The notes under the pieces: generated by a model
Seen by the model: the letters and a program-made list of their open reading frames with translations, nothing else
Told to the model about the DNA's origin: nothing
The model's database searches: none
Translations under genes and position numbers: made by a program
Assembly: GCA_965364735.1 (NCBI GenBank)
Contig: CBDTYW010000052.1
Coordinates: 1 to 17,354, forward strand
Length of the DNA: 17,354 nucleotides
Direction: 5' to 3'
Origin: CBDTYW01 sp965364735
GTDB taxonomy: Bacteria > Actinomycetota > Nitriliruptoria > Nitriliruptorales > Nitriliruptoraceae
Shown here: positions 1 through 8,112 of the stretch, piece by piece
Numbering within the stretch: the stretch's first letter is position 1
Layout: every line of letters begins with the position of its first letter

Positions 1-32
1 ACGGCTTCGGCCTGGCCGGCGGCGACGACTGA
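1..32 (+). CDS. C-terminal end of an upstream gene (partial)
   Basis: In the third forward frame the window opens with codons for GFGLAGGDD followed by TGA at 30-32. A Gly-rich run ending in two acidic residues looks like an ordinary protein C-terminus, and the next gene begins about 70 bases later on the same strand. Nine codons are too few to name a family, and chance reading cannot be excluded. Bases 33-101 hold no recognisable gene. Confidence 0.3.
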   Translation, partial: GFGLAGGDD

Positions 33-101
33 GGCGCTGGCGGCGCGGGGCGCGCGGTCAGGCGGTGGCCGCGTTGGGCCTCCGGGCGTGTTCGTGCACC
101 A

Positions 102-1688
102 TTGGCGGTGCCCACCGCACCACCGGATCCTGCCATCACCGAACTTGACGCCGACGACGTCCGCGCGCAGCTGACCGCTGCCACGGACCTCCTCGCCCGC
201 GCCGCCCGCGACGAGTCCATGCTCGCCGTCCTCGAGAAGGACGAGCGCAACGCCCTGCGCGCCGCCGCCGCCGACATCTTCGAGCCGGACGTCGCGCTGC
301 GTCGCAAGCTCGTCAAGCAACGCCGCAAGCGCGAGCGGGCCGAGAAGGTCGACCTCGCCGAGGAGGTCCTGCAGGAGACCGGCATCCGCAAGCTCCGTCG
401 GCTGTCGGTGTTCACGACCCCGAACGTGATCGTGCCGAAGGACTTCACCCAGACCGACGTCACCGGGACCGAGGCGGACGAGCCGGCCGCCCCGCCGTTC
501 CGCGACGTCGTCGAGGAGCAGCACTGCTACGTCTGCAAGGACCTCTACACCGCGGTCCACCACTTCTACGACCAGCTCTGCCCGTCGTGCGCGGCGTTCA
601 ACTACGCCAAGCGCACCGAGACCGCGGACCTGTCGGGCAAGGTCGCCCTGCTGACCGGTGGGCGGGTCAAGATCGGCTACCAGGCCGGCATCAAGCTGCT
701 CCGCGCCGGAGCACACCTGATCGTCACCACCCGCTTCCCGCGCGACGCGGCCAAGCGCTACGCCGCCGAGGCCGACTTCAACGAGTGGGGCGACCGGCTC
801 GAGATCTACGGACTCGACCTGCGTCACACCCCGAGCATCGAGGCGCTCTGCGAGCACCTCACCTCCACCCGTGACCGCCTCGACTTCGTCATCAACAACG
901 CCTGCCAGACCGTCCGCCGGCCCCCGGCGTTCTACGAGCACATGCTCGAGGGCGAGCAGGCGCTCATCAACGAGCTCACCGGCCCGATGAAGGCGATCCT
1001 CGGCGACTACGAGGGCCTCCGTCAGTACGACATCCTCGGCGCGACGATGCCGGCGCTGACCACCACGACGGCCGGCGTCCCGGGGCTGACGGACCCGGCG
1101 CTGCTCTCGCAGAAGATGCTCCTCGCCGAGGACGACGTCGACCGCGAGCTCTTCCCCGAGGGCCAGCTCGACCAGGACCTCCAGCAGCTGGACCTCCGCG
1201 GGCACAACTCGTGGCGGATGCTGCTCGACGAGGTGTCTTCGGTGGAGCTGCTCGAGGTGCAGCTCGTCAACGCCGTCGGCCCGTTCGTGCTCAACGCCCG
1301 GCTCAAGCCGCTGATGCTGCGGACCCCCAACCGCGACAAGCACATCGTCAACGTCTCCGCGGTCGAGGGCCAGTTCTACCGGCGCTGGAAGACCACGCGG
1401 CACCCCCACACGAACATGGCCAAGGCCGCGCTGAACATGATGACGCGCACCTCAGCCACGGACTACGTCGCTGACGGCATCCACATGAACGCCGTCGACA
1501 CCGGCTGGGTGACCGACGAGGACCCCGCCCACATCGCCGACGCCAAGGTCGTGGAGCACCGCTTCCACCCGCCGCTCGACATCGTCGACGGCGCGGCCCG
1601 CATCGTCGACCCCATCATCGACGGCGCCAACACCGGCAACCACATCTGGGGCCAGTTCCTCAAGGACTACACCCCCACCGACTGGTGA
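102..1688 (+). CDS. SDR-family oxidoreductase with N-terminal Cys4 extension
   Basis: A 528-residue NAD(P)-type short-chain dehydrogenase/reductase, about twice the usual SDR length. Residues 1-175 form a charged helical extension ending in a zinc-ribbon-like set C142-x2-C145-x14-C160-x2-C163. The Rossmann domain follows: DLSGKVALLTGG with a nucleotide loop TGGRVKIG at 185-192 (a variant of TGxxxGxG), the NNA motif near 265-267, the catalytic Ser in NVSA at S419, and Lys K441. The usual YxxxK tyrosine is replaced: the codon four before K441 encodes Thr437 (TNMAK). VDTGWVTDEDP follows as in normal SDRs. An insertion of about 90 residues lies between the NNA motif and the catalytic part. The substrate is unknown. 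I used the TTG at 102; GTG at 108 is an alternative, and neither has a good ribosome-binding site. The protein is cytosolic, since no signal peptide or membrane segment is seen. Confidence 0.85.
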   Translation: MAVPTAPPDPAITELDADDVRAQLTAATDLLARAARDESMLAVLEKDERNALRAAAADIFEPDVALRRKLVKQRRKRERAEKVDLAEEVLQETGIRKLRRLSVFTTPNVIVPKDFTQTDVTGTEADEPAAPPFRDVVEEQHCYVCKDLYTAVHHFYDQLCPSCAAFNYAKRTETADLSGKVALLTGGRVKIGYQAGIKLLRAGAHLIVTTRFPRDAAKRYAAEADFNEWGDRLEIYGLDLRHTPSIEALCEHLTSTRDRLDFVINNACQTVRRPPAFYEHMLEGEQALINELTGPMKAILGDYEGLRQYDILGATMPALTTTTAGVPGLTDPALLSQKMLLAEDDVDRELFPEGQLDQDLQQLDLRGHNSWRMLLDEVSSVELLEVQLVNAVGPFVLNARLKPLMLRTPNRDKHIVNVSAVEGQFYRRWKTTRHPHTNMAKAALNMMTRTSATDYVADGIHMNAVDTGWVTDEDPAHIADAKVVEHRFHPPLDIVDGAARIVDPIIDGANTGNHIWGQFLKDYTPTDW

Positions 1689-1697
1689 CCCGACCCA

Positions 1698-1757
1698 CCC
1701 CCGCCGAGCGATGTCCAAACCGTCCTGGTGCAGGTTCTTCCGTCGCTCGCGGTGGGG
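1698..1757. terminator. possible convergent terminator hairpin
   Basis: Between the SDR stop and the convergent lipoprotein stop, GAGCGA at 1706-1711 pairs with TCGCTC at 1743-1748. The stem continues outward with one bulge and one mismatch into C-rich and G-rich arms (CCCCCG and CGGTGGGG). The loop is long and there is no T-run, so this is only a candidate for a shared terminator. Confidence 0.25.
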
Positions 1758-1803
1758 TTGGCCGATCGCCGAGTCGCCGTTTCGTCCCCGCAACCGGCGG
1801 GCG

Positions 1804-2676
1804 TCAGTCGCCGGACGGGTAGACGATCGGCCACTCGTCGGGCTCGACGTACTCGGCGTCGTCGGAGCAGTCACGCTCGCGGGCAACGGCGAGCCCGAGC
1901 CGGCCGGGCTCCGAGAACCACTCCTGCAGCCGGCCGCAGTCGCCGACGCCGCGGGCCTTCTCGAAGTTGACGAGCTGGCCGCTGTCCTCGTCGAGGGACG
2001 GGTAGCCGAGGATGATCGAGGTCGTCTCGAGGCCTCCGCGCCACTGCTCGACGTCGAGCGAGACCAGGTTGGTCCCGTCGAAGCCCATGAGCTCCCACGT
2101 CGACTGGTACGCGAAGGTGTCGCAGAGGACCGCGACGACGTGTCCGCCGTCGAGCGAGAACGTGACGTGGGCGTCGTCGGCGCGGGCCTCACCGTCGCAG
2201 GCTTCGGGTGAGGCCCGATACTCCGCGACAGCGCTCGTGACCGCAGCCTCGTCGATCTCGTAGTCAGTGCGCACCACGACGGAGACCGCGGCTTGACCGA
2301 CGTGACCGTCACCCAACAGCTCGAGGTCGAAGGTGACGTCGCCGACGAAGATGGCGCAGCCGGTGTCGGTCTCGGCGACGTTCGCCTCCGCGGCGTAGCC
2401 GGAGCCGACGGGGCCCTCGAGCTCGGCGAGGACCTCCGCGGTGGCGTAGCGGTCGAGCCCGTCGAGCTCGCCGTCGAGCGCGGGCAGCAGGGCTGTGCAG
2501 ACGTCGATGCCGAACAGGGAAGCCGGGTCGCGGCCTTCGCCTTCGTCCTCCGTGGGCGCGACGGTCTGGGTGACCGTGACGGTCGGTGACGGGTCAGCGG
2601 TGACGTCCCCACCGCCGCACGCGGCGAGCGCGACGGCGAGCGCCGCGACGGCAGACGTCATCTGGGAGGTGCGCAT
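1804..2676 (-). CDS. secreted lipoprotein of unknown function, possibly DUF3558-like
   Basis: A 290-residue predicted lipoprotein. The start is placed at the ATG at 2676 because it gives a compact signal peptide (MRTSQ, a hydrophobic Ala/Val/Leu stretch, lipobox LAAC with Cys20) and has GGAG seven bases upstream. An ATG nine codons earlier (2703) would add an unneeded Pro/Asp-rich lead. After the lipid-modified Cys comes a Thr/Pro/Glu linker (to about residue 50), then a compact domain with six cysteines (in IDVCTALL, TGCAIF, EACDGE, VLCDTF, GDCGRL and RDCSDD), which could form three disulfides outside the membrane. The pattern of a Cys-Thr-Ala-Leu-Leu stretch followed by an acidic helix recalls the actinobacterial DUF3558 lipoproteins, but this is only a resemblance. 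It lies 3' of tRNA-Gly on the same strand and converges on the SDR gene. Confidence 0.8.
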   Translation of the reverse strand: MRTSQMTSAVAALAVALAACGGGDVTADPSPTVTVTQTVAPTEDEGEGRDPASLFGIDVCTALLPALDGELDGLDRYATAEVLAELEGPVGSGYAAEANVAETDTGCAIFVGDVTFDLELLGDGHVGQAAVSVVVRTDYEIDEAAVTSAVAEYRASPEACDGEARADDAHVTFSLDGGHVVAVLCDTFAYQSTWELMGFDGTNLVSLDVEQWRGGLETTSIILGYPSLDEDSGQLVNFEKARGVGDCGRLQEWFSEPGRLGLAVARERDCSDDAEYVEPDEWPIVYPSGD

Positions 2677-2769
2677 GACAGGCTCCGGTCGATCGGGGCG
2701 CATGCCGCGTCCCGCGACCTGCGCCGAAAACCTACGCGACCCCGTTGCCCGGAGAAGTGCGCCAGATCC

Positions 2770-2781
2770 GACCGATCGGTC
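2770..2781. repeat. 12-bp perfect palindrome upstream of the lipoprotein gene
   Basis: GACCGATCGGTC reads the same on both strands. It lies about 95 bases upstream of the lipoprotein start and 15 bases past the tRNA-Gly 3' end, so it could be an operator for the lipoprotein gene or part of tRNA 3' processing or termination. A palindrome this short can arise by chance in GC-rich DNA. Confidence 0.3.
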
Positions 2782-2795
2782 ATGCCGACGGAGGT

Positions 2796-2870
<75 letters not shown>

Positions 2871-2898
2871 AAGCGGTCGTGAGGATAGCCAACACGTT

Positions 2899-2919
2899 GC
2901 GTGGAGTAGGGTCCCACGC
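2899..2919. repeat. inverted repeat in the tRNA-Gly/dcd divergent promoter region
   Basis: GCGTGG at 2899-2904 and CCACGC at 2914-2919 form an inverted repeat with a 9-base spacer, between the divergent tRNA-Gly and dcd starts. It could be an operator or an RNA hairpin in the dcd leader. No convincing -35/-10 pair was found around it on either strand. A TATCCT hexamer on the minus strand, about 12 bases from the tRNA 5' end, is the best -10 guess for the tRNA. Confidence 0.25.
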
Positions 2920-2962
2920 GATGCGCCGGGCCGCGACGGGCCCCGTGGGGAGAGTGTGAACG

Positions 2963-3532
2963 ATGATCCTGTCCGACGGTTCCATCCGTGAGTCCCTGTC
3001 CAGCGGACGCATCGTCGTCGAGCCGTTGGCCGACGACGCGATCCAGCCGTCCAGCGTCGACGTGCGCTGCGGTCCCGGGTTCCGGGTCTTCGCGAACCAC
3101 CGCTACCCCTACATCGACGTCCGCACCGATCAGCCCGACCTGACGGAGCTCGTCGAGGTCGAGAACGGCGAGCCGTTCATCCTCCACCCGGGCGAGTTCG
3201 TCCTCGGTACGACGCTCGAGCGTGTCGGGCTCGGCAACGACATCGTCGCGCGCCTCGAGGGCAAGAGCTCGCTCGGCCGGCTCGGTCTCGTCATCCACTC
3301 GACCGCCGGCTTCATCGACGCCGGCTTCGACGGTCAGGTGACCCTCGAGCTGTCGAACCTCGCGACGCTGCCCATCACGATCTACCCCGGGATGAAGATC
3401 GGCCAGCTCGCGTTCTTCGAGCTCGACAAGCCGGCGATCCACGCCTACGGGAGCCGCGAAGCGGGCTCGAAGTACCAGGGCCAGACCGGTCCGACGGCCA
3501 GCCGCTACTTCGAGAACTTCCGCGAATCGTGA
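2963..3532 (+). CDS. dcd: dCTP deaminase
   Basis: A 189-residue protein of normal family length. It deaminates dCTP to dUTP (or directly to dUMP in bifunctional actinobacterial members), feeding dTMP synthesis in the cytosol. Family motifs are all present: QPSSVDVR near the N-terminus, GKSSLGRLG (S102 and R106 match the catalytic Ser and Arg), HSTAGFIDAGFDG and then TLEL with catalytic Glu129, PGMKIGQL, and the C-terminal nucleotide-binding stretch YGSREAGSKYQGQTG. The start is ATG at 2963, with GGGGAGAG about eight bases upstream. The close match to the mycobacterial protein in the STAGFID region suggests the bifunctional dCTP deaminase/dUTPase type, but I cannot settle this by eye. It is followed by 151 non-coding bases and then the BON-OmpA gene. 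Confidence 0.95.
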   Translation: MILSDGSIRESLSSGRIVVEPLADDAIQPSSVDVRCGPGFRVFANHRYPYIDVRTDQPDLTELVEVENGEPFILHPGEFVLGTTLERVGLGNDIVARLEGKSSLGRLGLVIHSTAGFIDAGFDGQVTLELSNLATLPITIYPGMKIGQLAFFELDKPAIHAYGSREAGSKYQGQTGPTASRYFENFRES

Positions 3533-3683
3533 CCGTCGAGGGAACCATCCGGTGTCGTGCAGCCACGGATCGTGAGGGAGTGCGCGGACTGTGCGGTTAC
3601 GGTCCCGCTCGGCGTTGTCGGTGTGGGGCTGAACGTGGTCGGCATGGCAGGCTGCGGGCACCCCGTCTCGTGAGCACCGCCGC

Positions 3684-4562
3684 ATGACCTCAGACCGCGC
3701 CGTCGTCACGCAAGGCAGCGTGCTGCGCGAACGTGTGCTGCTGACCGCCGCCGTCGGTCTGACGATCGTCGCGGGCGTGGTGTTCCTGTCGGTCCCGGGA
3801 CTCGTCGCCGGCATCGAGGACGACGTCCGTGTGGCGGTCGCGGAGTCCGGCGTCGAAGGCCTTGACGTCCGCGTGGACGGCCGCGACGCCGTGCTGAGCG
3901 GCGTCGTCGTCGGCACGGAGCGCGAGCTCGACGACCTCCGCGAGGCGATCGCATCCCGCGACGGGGTTCGCCGGGTCGTGCTCGACGACGTCCGCCTCGC
4001 CTCGGCCTCCACCGAGATCGTGCGTGCGCCGGACCCGGCGCCGTCGAACGACGGCATCCCCGACCCGTCGGCGGAGGCCCGGCCTGAGCGCGAGCCGACC
4101 GTCGAGCCGCCCGTTGCACCGACCGTCGTGGCGGCCCCGCCAGTGGCCTCGACCCCGCCTGACGTCGAGGAGTCCGAGCCGGTCCTCGACCTCGACGCCG
4201 AGCTCGCGGACCTCGCCGCGGCCCTGTCATCGACCTCGCTGTTCGACCGCAACAGCGTCGCCAACGACCCCGCCGCCGAGCCGTCCTACGACCGCCTGGC
4301 CGAGGTCCTGACGCTGCAGCCGGACGTCCGGCTCATCGTCACCGGACACACGGACTCCCGCGGCGCTCGCGCGCTCAACGGCGAGCTGTCGCACGCTCGT
4401 GCCCACGTGATCGTCGACGCGCTCGTTGCCCGCGGCATCTCGCCTCAGCGCCTCGCGGGCGTCGGCGCCGGGCCCACGGAACCGATCGCGAGCGATGACA
4501 CCGAGGAGGGCCGCGCCGCGAACCGCCGCGTCACCTTCCTGATCCGACGCAGCGACAACTGA
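3684..4562 (+). CDS. membrane-anchored BON-OmpA envelope protein
   Basis: A 292-residue protein with, in order: a single N-terminal hydrophobic helix (about residues 17-40) acting as membrane anchor or uncleaved signal; a BON-like domain (about 43-107, with the repeated GV.GLDVRVDGRDAVLSGVV pattern split over two strands); a Pro/Ala/Glu-rich linker (about 112-165); and a C-terminal OmpA domain (about 185-290) with GHTDSRG at 221-227 and NRRV at 280-283, the motifs that bind the diaminopimelate of peptidoglycan. The helix-BON-OmpA order is that of mycobacterial ArfA/OmpATb (Rv0899). It probably spans from the cytoplasmic membrane to the wall. The start is ATG at 3684, with no strong ribosome-binding site. 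The next gene begins 39 bases downstream on the same strand and is likely co-transcribed. Confidence 0.88.
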   Translation: MTSDRAVVTQGSVLRERVLLTAAVGLTIVAGVVFLSVPGLVAGIEDDVRVAVAESGVEGLDVRVDGRDAVLSGVVVGTERELDDLREAIASRDGVRRVVLDDVRLASASTEIVRAPDPAPSNDGIPDPSAEARPEREPTVEPPVAPTVVAAPPVASTPPDVEESEPVLDLDAELADLAAALSSTSLFDRNSVANDPAAEPSYDRLAEVLTLQPDVRLIVTGHTDSRGARALNGELSHARAHVIVDALVARGISPQRLAGVGAGPTEPIASDDTEEGRAANRRVTFLIRRSDN

Positions 4563-4601
4563 CCCACCACCCGCAGGCCGCCACCGGCCGGGAGACCAGG
4601 C

Positions 4602-5315
4602 ATGTTCTACGAAGTCGGCGAGATCGTCGCCCTGCTGGTCGTCGCCCTGATCTCGGGGGTCGTCCTCGGGGCGCTCGTCTGGCGCGCGAAGGGCCGGGAC
4701 CACGACGCGGAGCGGGAGGCCGCCGCGGAGGAGCACGACCACCTCGCGGAGCGTCTGACAGCCGCCGAGGCCGACCTCGAGGAGCGTGCCCGTCGGCTCG
4801 CCCGCCTCGCGACCGTCGAGCAGGAGCTCGTGGACACCCGCAACGAGCTGGCCGTCGCGAACGCTGAGCTCGAAGCCCTCGAGGACACCAACCTGCGCGC
4901 CCGGAGCGCCGAGGAACGCATCGCTCAGCTGCTGCGGGACGGGATGCGCCGTGAGGTCGAGCTGCGCACCGCGCGGGAAGAGGCCGAACGGCGCGCCGAG
5001 GCCCTTCGGGGCAGCCAGGCCGAGGCCGACCGTCGGGTCGAGCAGGCCAGGGTCGCAGCCGAGGCCAGGATCATCGACATCTCCGAGCCTGACGACGCCG
5101 ACCTCACCCTCATCCGGGGAATCGGGCCGAAGCTCAGGCAGATCCTCAACGAGCGCGGCGTCACGTCGCTCCGCCAGATCGCGGCGTTCTCCGAGCAGGA
5201 CATCGACGAGCTCGAGGCCACGCTCACCGGCTTCCCGGACCGCATCCGCCGCGACCGCTGGGTCAGCCAGGCGACCGAGATCGTCGGGGCGGGCGTCGTC
5301 GAGACGTCGCTGTAG
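4602..5315 (+). CDS. membrane-anchored coiled-coil protein with C-terminal helix-hairpin-helix
   Basis: A 237-residue protein. Residues 7-27 form one membrane helix. Residues about 32-155 are a long Ala/Glu/Arg-rich coiled coil. Residues about 166-228 form a helix-hairpin-helix (HhH)-type domain (LTLIRGIGPKLRQIL, then GVTSLRQIAAFSEQDIDEL and a closing RDRWVSQA helix) resembling the end domain often annotated as flap-endonuclease-1-like or DUF4332-like. No nuclease active site is visible, so catalytic activity should not be inferred. The start is ATG at 4602, with GGAG seven bases upstream. It follows the BON-OmpA gene by 39 bases and precedes lysC by 39 bases. If the coiled coil lies in the cytoplasm, the protein could link the membrane to DNA or to another HhH partner; this is inference. 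Confidence 0.85.
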   Translation: MFYEVGEIVALLVVALISGVVLGALVWRAKGRDHDAEREAAAEEHDHLAERLTAAEADLEERARRLARLATVEQELVDTRNELAVANAELEALEDTNLRARSAEERIAQLLRDGMRREVELRTAREEAERRAEALRGSQAEADRRVEQARVAAEARIIDISEPDDADLTLIRGIGPKLRQILNERGVTSLRQIAAFSEQDIDELEATLTGFPDRIRRDRWVSQATEIVGAGVVETSL

Positions 5316-5354
5316 CCTCGGCGCCTCCTGCCCGCCCCCTCTGAACGGCTGGTC

Positions 5355-6611
<1,257 letters not shown>

Positions 6612-6707
6612 CCGTCGGCCGGACGTGTCGGTGTGCGGGCTGGTGCGGCACCATGGGTGCTCGAGTACGGCGCCCGACCGGCGCAGCCGAGCATCTGGAG
6701 ACATGTC

Positions 6708-7760
6708 ATGCCGAAGGTCGCCGTCGTCGGTGCCACCGGAGCAGTCGGTCGCGAGCTGCGTCGTCTGCTCGAGGCCCGCAGCTTCCCGCTGGACGGTGAG
6801 CCCGTCCTGCTCGCCAGCGCCCGCTCTGCCGGGACGAAGCTGCCGTTCGCTGGTGGTGAGGTCGAGGTCCGCGAGCTGACGAAGGACGCCTTCGCCGGCG
6901 TCGACATCGCGCTGTTCTCCGCCGGTGGTGGTCGCAGCCTCGAGTTCGCCCCGATCGCCGCGGCCGCCGGCGCGACGGTCGTGGACAACTCCTCAGCGTT
7001 CCGCATGGACCCGGAGGTCCCGCTGGTCGTCGCGGAGGTCAACCCGCACGCGATCCGCAACCGCCCGAAGGGCATCGTCGCGAACCCCAACTGCACCACG
7101 ATGGTGCTGATGGTCCCCGCGAAGCCGCTGGCCGACGCGTTCGGGCTCGTCTCGATGGTCGCGACCTCCTACCAGGCCGCCGGTGGCGCCGGGATGACCG
7201 GGATCGAGGCGCTGATCGACCAGACCCGCAAGCTCGTCGAGGACCCGGACCGGCTCCGTACCGATGGTCGCGCGGTCGAGTCCGAGATCGTCCCCGAGGC
7301 GTTCTCCAAGGCGATCGCGTTCAACGTGCTCGCGCACTGCGGCAGCTTCCTGGACAACCGCTACACGGACGAGGAGATGAAGCTCGTCCACGAGTCGCGC
7401 AAGATCCTCGAGCTCCCGGACCTGATCGTCTCGCCGACATGCGTGCGCGTGCCGGTCCTCGTCGGGCACTCGATCAACGCGCGGATGACCTTCTCCCGGC
7501 CCGTGACCCGCGAGGCGGCGATGGCCGCGCTCGAAGGCTTCCCGGGGATGATCATCGAGGACGGCACCGGCCTCGGCGACGAGACGCTCGCCTACCCGAC
7601 CCCGCTCGCGAGCGCCGGCGTCGACGAGGTGCTGGTGGGCCGCATCCGTGAGGACCTCGGCGACCCGAACAGCCTCAACCTGTTCGTCGCCGGCGACAAC
7701 CTCCTGAAGGGCGCGGCGCTCAACACCGTCCAGCTCGCGGAGCTGCTGCTGGATGCCTGA
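6708..7760 (+). CDS. asd: aspartate-semialdehyde dehydrogenase
   Basis: A 350-residue enzyme reducing aspartyl phosphate with NADPH to aspartate semialdehyde, the second step after LysC. The N-terminus MPKVAVVGATGAVG is the canonical NADP-binding start. FSAGGG and VDNSSAFRMD follow. The catalytic cysteine is C129 in NPNCTT. SYQAAGG, the HCGSF segment and the substrate-binding and general base residues R247 and H254 (CVRVPVLVGHS) are present. The start is ATG at 6708, with GGAG seven bases upstream; an in-frame GTG at 6633 would add 25 residues without family similarity. It lies 96 bases after lysC on the same strand, and its last eight bases overlap the start of the MazG-like gene. Confidence 0.97.
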   Translation: MPKVAVVGATGAVGRELRRLLEARSFPLDGEPVLLASARSAGTKLPFAGGEVEVRELTKDAFAGVDIALFSAGGGRSLEFAPIAAAAGATVVDNSSAFRMDPEVPLVVAEVNPHAIRNRPKGIVANPNCTTMVLMVPAKPLADAFGLVSMVATSYQAAGGAGMTGIEALIDQTRKLVEDPDRLRTDGRAVESEIVPEAFSKAIAFNVLAHCGSFLDNRYTDEEMKLVHESRKILELPDLIVSPTCVRVPVLVGHSINARMTFSRPVTREAAMAALEGFPGMIIEDGTGLGDETLAYPTPLASAGVDEVLVGRIREDLGDPNSLNLFVAGDNLLKGAALNTVQLAELLLDA

Positions 7761-8076
7761 ACCGATCGCACCCGGAAGCCCCGGACTGCCCCCGGACGTC
7801 GGCGTCCGCGAGCTCCAGGACCAGATCCGCGCCCTCTACGGGGCGCGGGACCGCGAGCGCGGCGTCCACGAGACCTTCGGCTGGTTCGTCGAGGAGGTCG
7901 GTGAGCTGTCGAGGTCGCTGCGTCGCGGCGATCTCGAGAACCGCGTCGAGGAGTTCAGCGACGTGCTCGCGTGGCTCGTCACGCTGGCCGACCTCGCCGA
8001 CATCGACCTCGCCGCGACGATGCAGCGCTACGTCGGCGGCTGCCCGAAGTGCGCCGCCACGCCCTGCGTCTGCTGA
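7753..8076 (+). CDS. MazG-like nucleotide pyrophosphohydrolase with C-terminal Cys cluster
   Basis: A 107-residue protein of the all-alpha MazG/NTP-PPase superfamily, whose members hydrolyse NTPs or dNTPs to monophosphate and pyrophosphate using Mg2+. Metal-binding helices are visible: EEVGEL (E48, E51) and EEFSDVLAWLVTLAD (E67, D70). The last eleven residues carry four cysteines (C97-x2-C100-x4-C105-x-C107), which could bind zinc. The length fits single-domain MazG-like proteins. The ATG at 7753 lies inside the asd coding end (8-base overlap), so translation is probably coupled. The substrate is unknown; a housekeeping role is likely, given its place behind biosynthetic genes. Confidence 0.85.
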   Translation: MPEPIAPGSPGLPPDVGVRELQDQIRALYGARDRERGVHETFGWFVEEVGELSRSLRRGDLENRVEEFSDVLAWLVTLADLADIDLAATMQRYVGGCPKCAATPCVC

Positions 8077-8078
8077 GA

Positions 8079-8112
8079 CCGGCGTCTGCTACTGGCCGGC
8101 GTCTGCTACTGG
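8079..8112. repeat. two 17-bp tandem copies between convergent genes
   Basis: The unit CCGGCGTCTGCTACTGG occurs twice back to back (8079-8095 and 8096-8112), and CCGGCG begins a third time at 8113. The core GCGTCTGCT also occurs just before, at 8066-8074, in the MazG-like 3' end. The second copy covers the TAG stop of the minus-strand GGDEF-EAL gene. This is probably replication slippage at the convergent gene ends. Confidence 0.85.

Noticed and set aside
6633..6707. Earlier GTG start for asd adding 25 residues
   Set aside because: The extra residues are unlike any dehydrogenase N-terminus, while ATG 6708 gives MPKVAVVGATGAVG with a well-placed GGAG.
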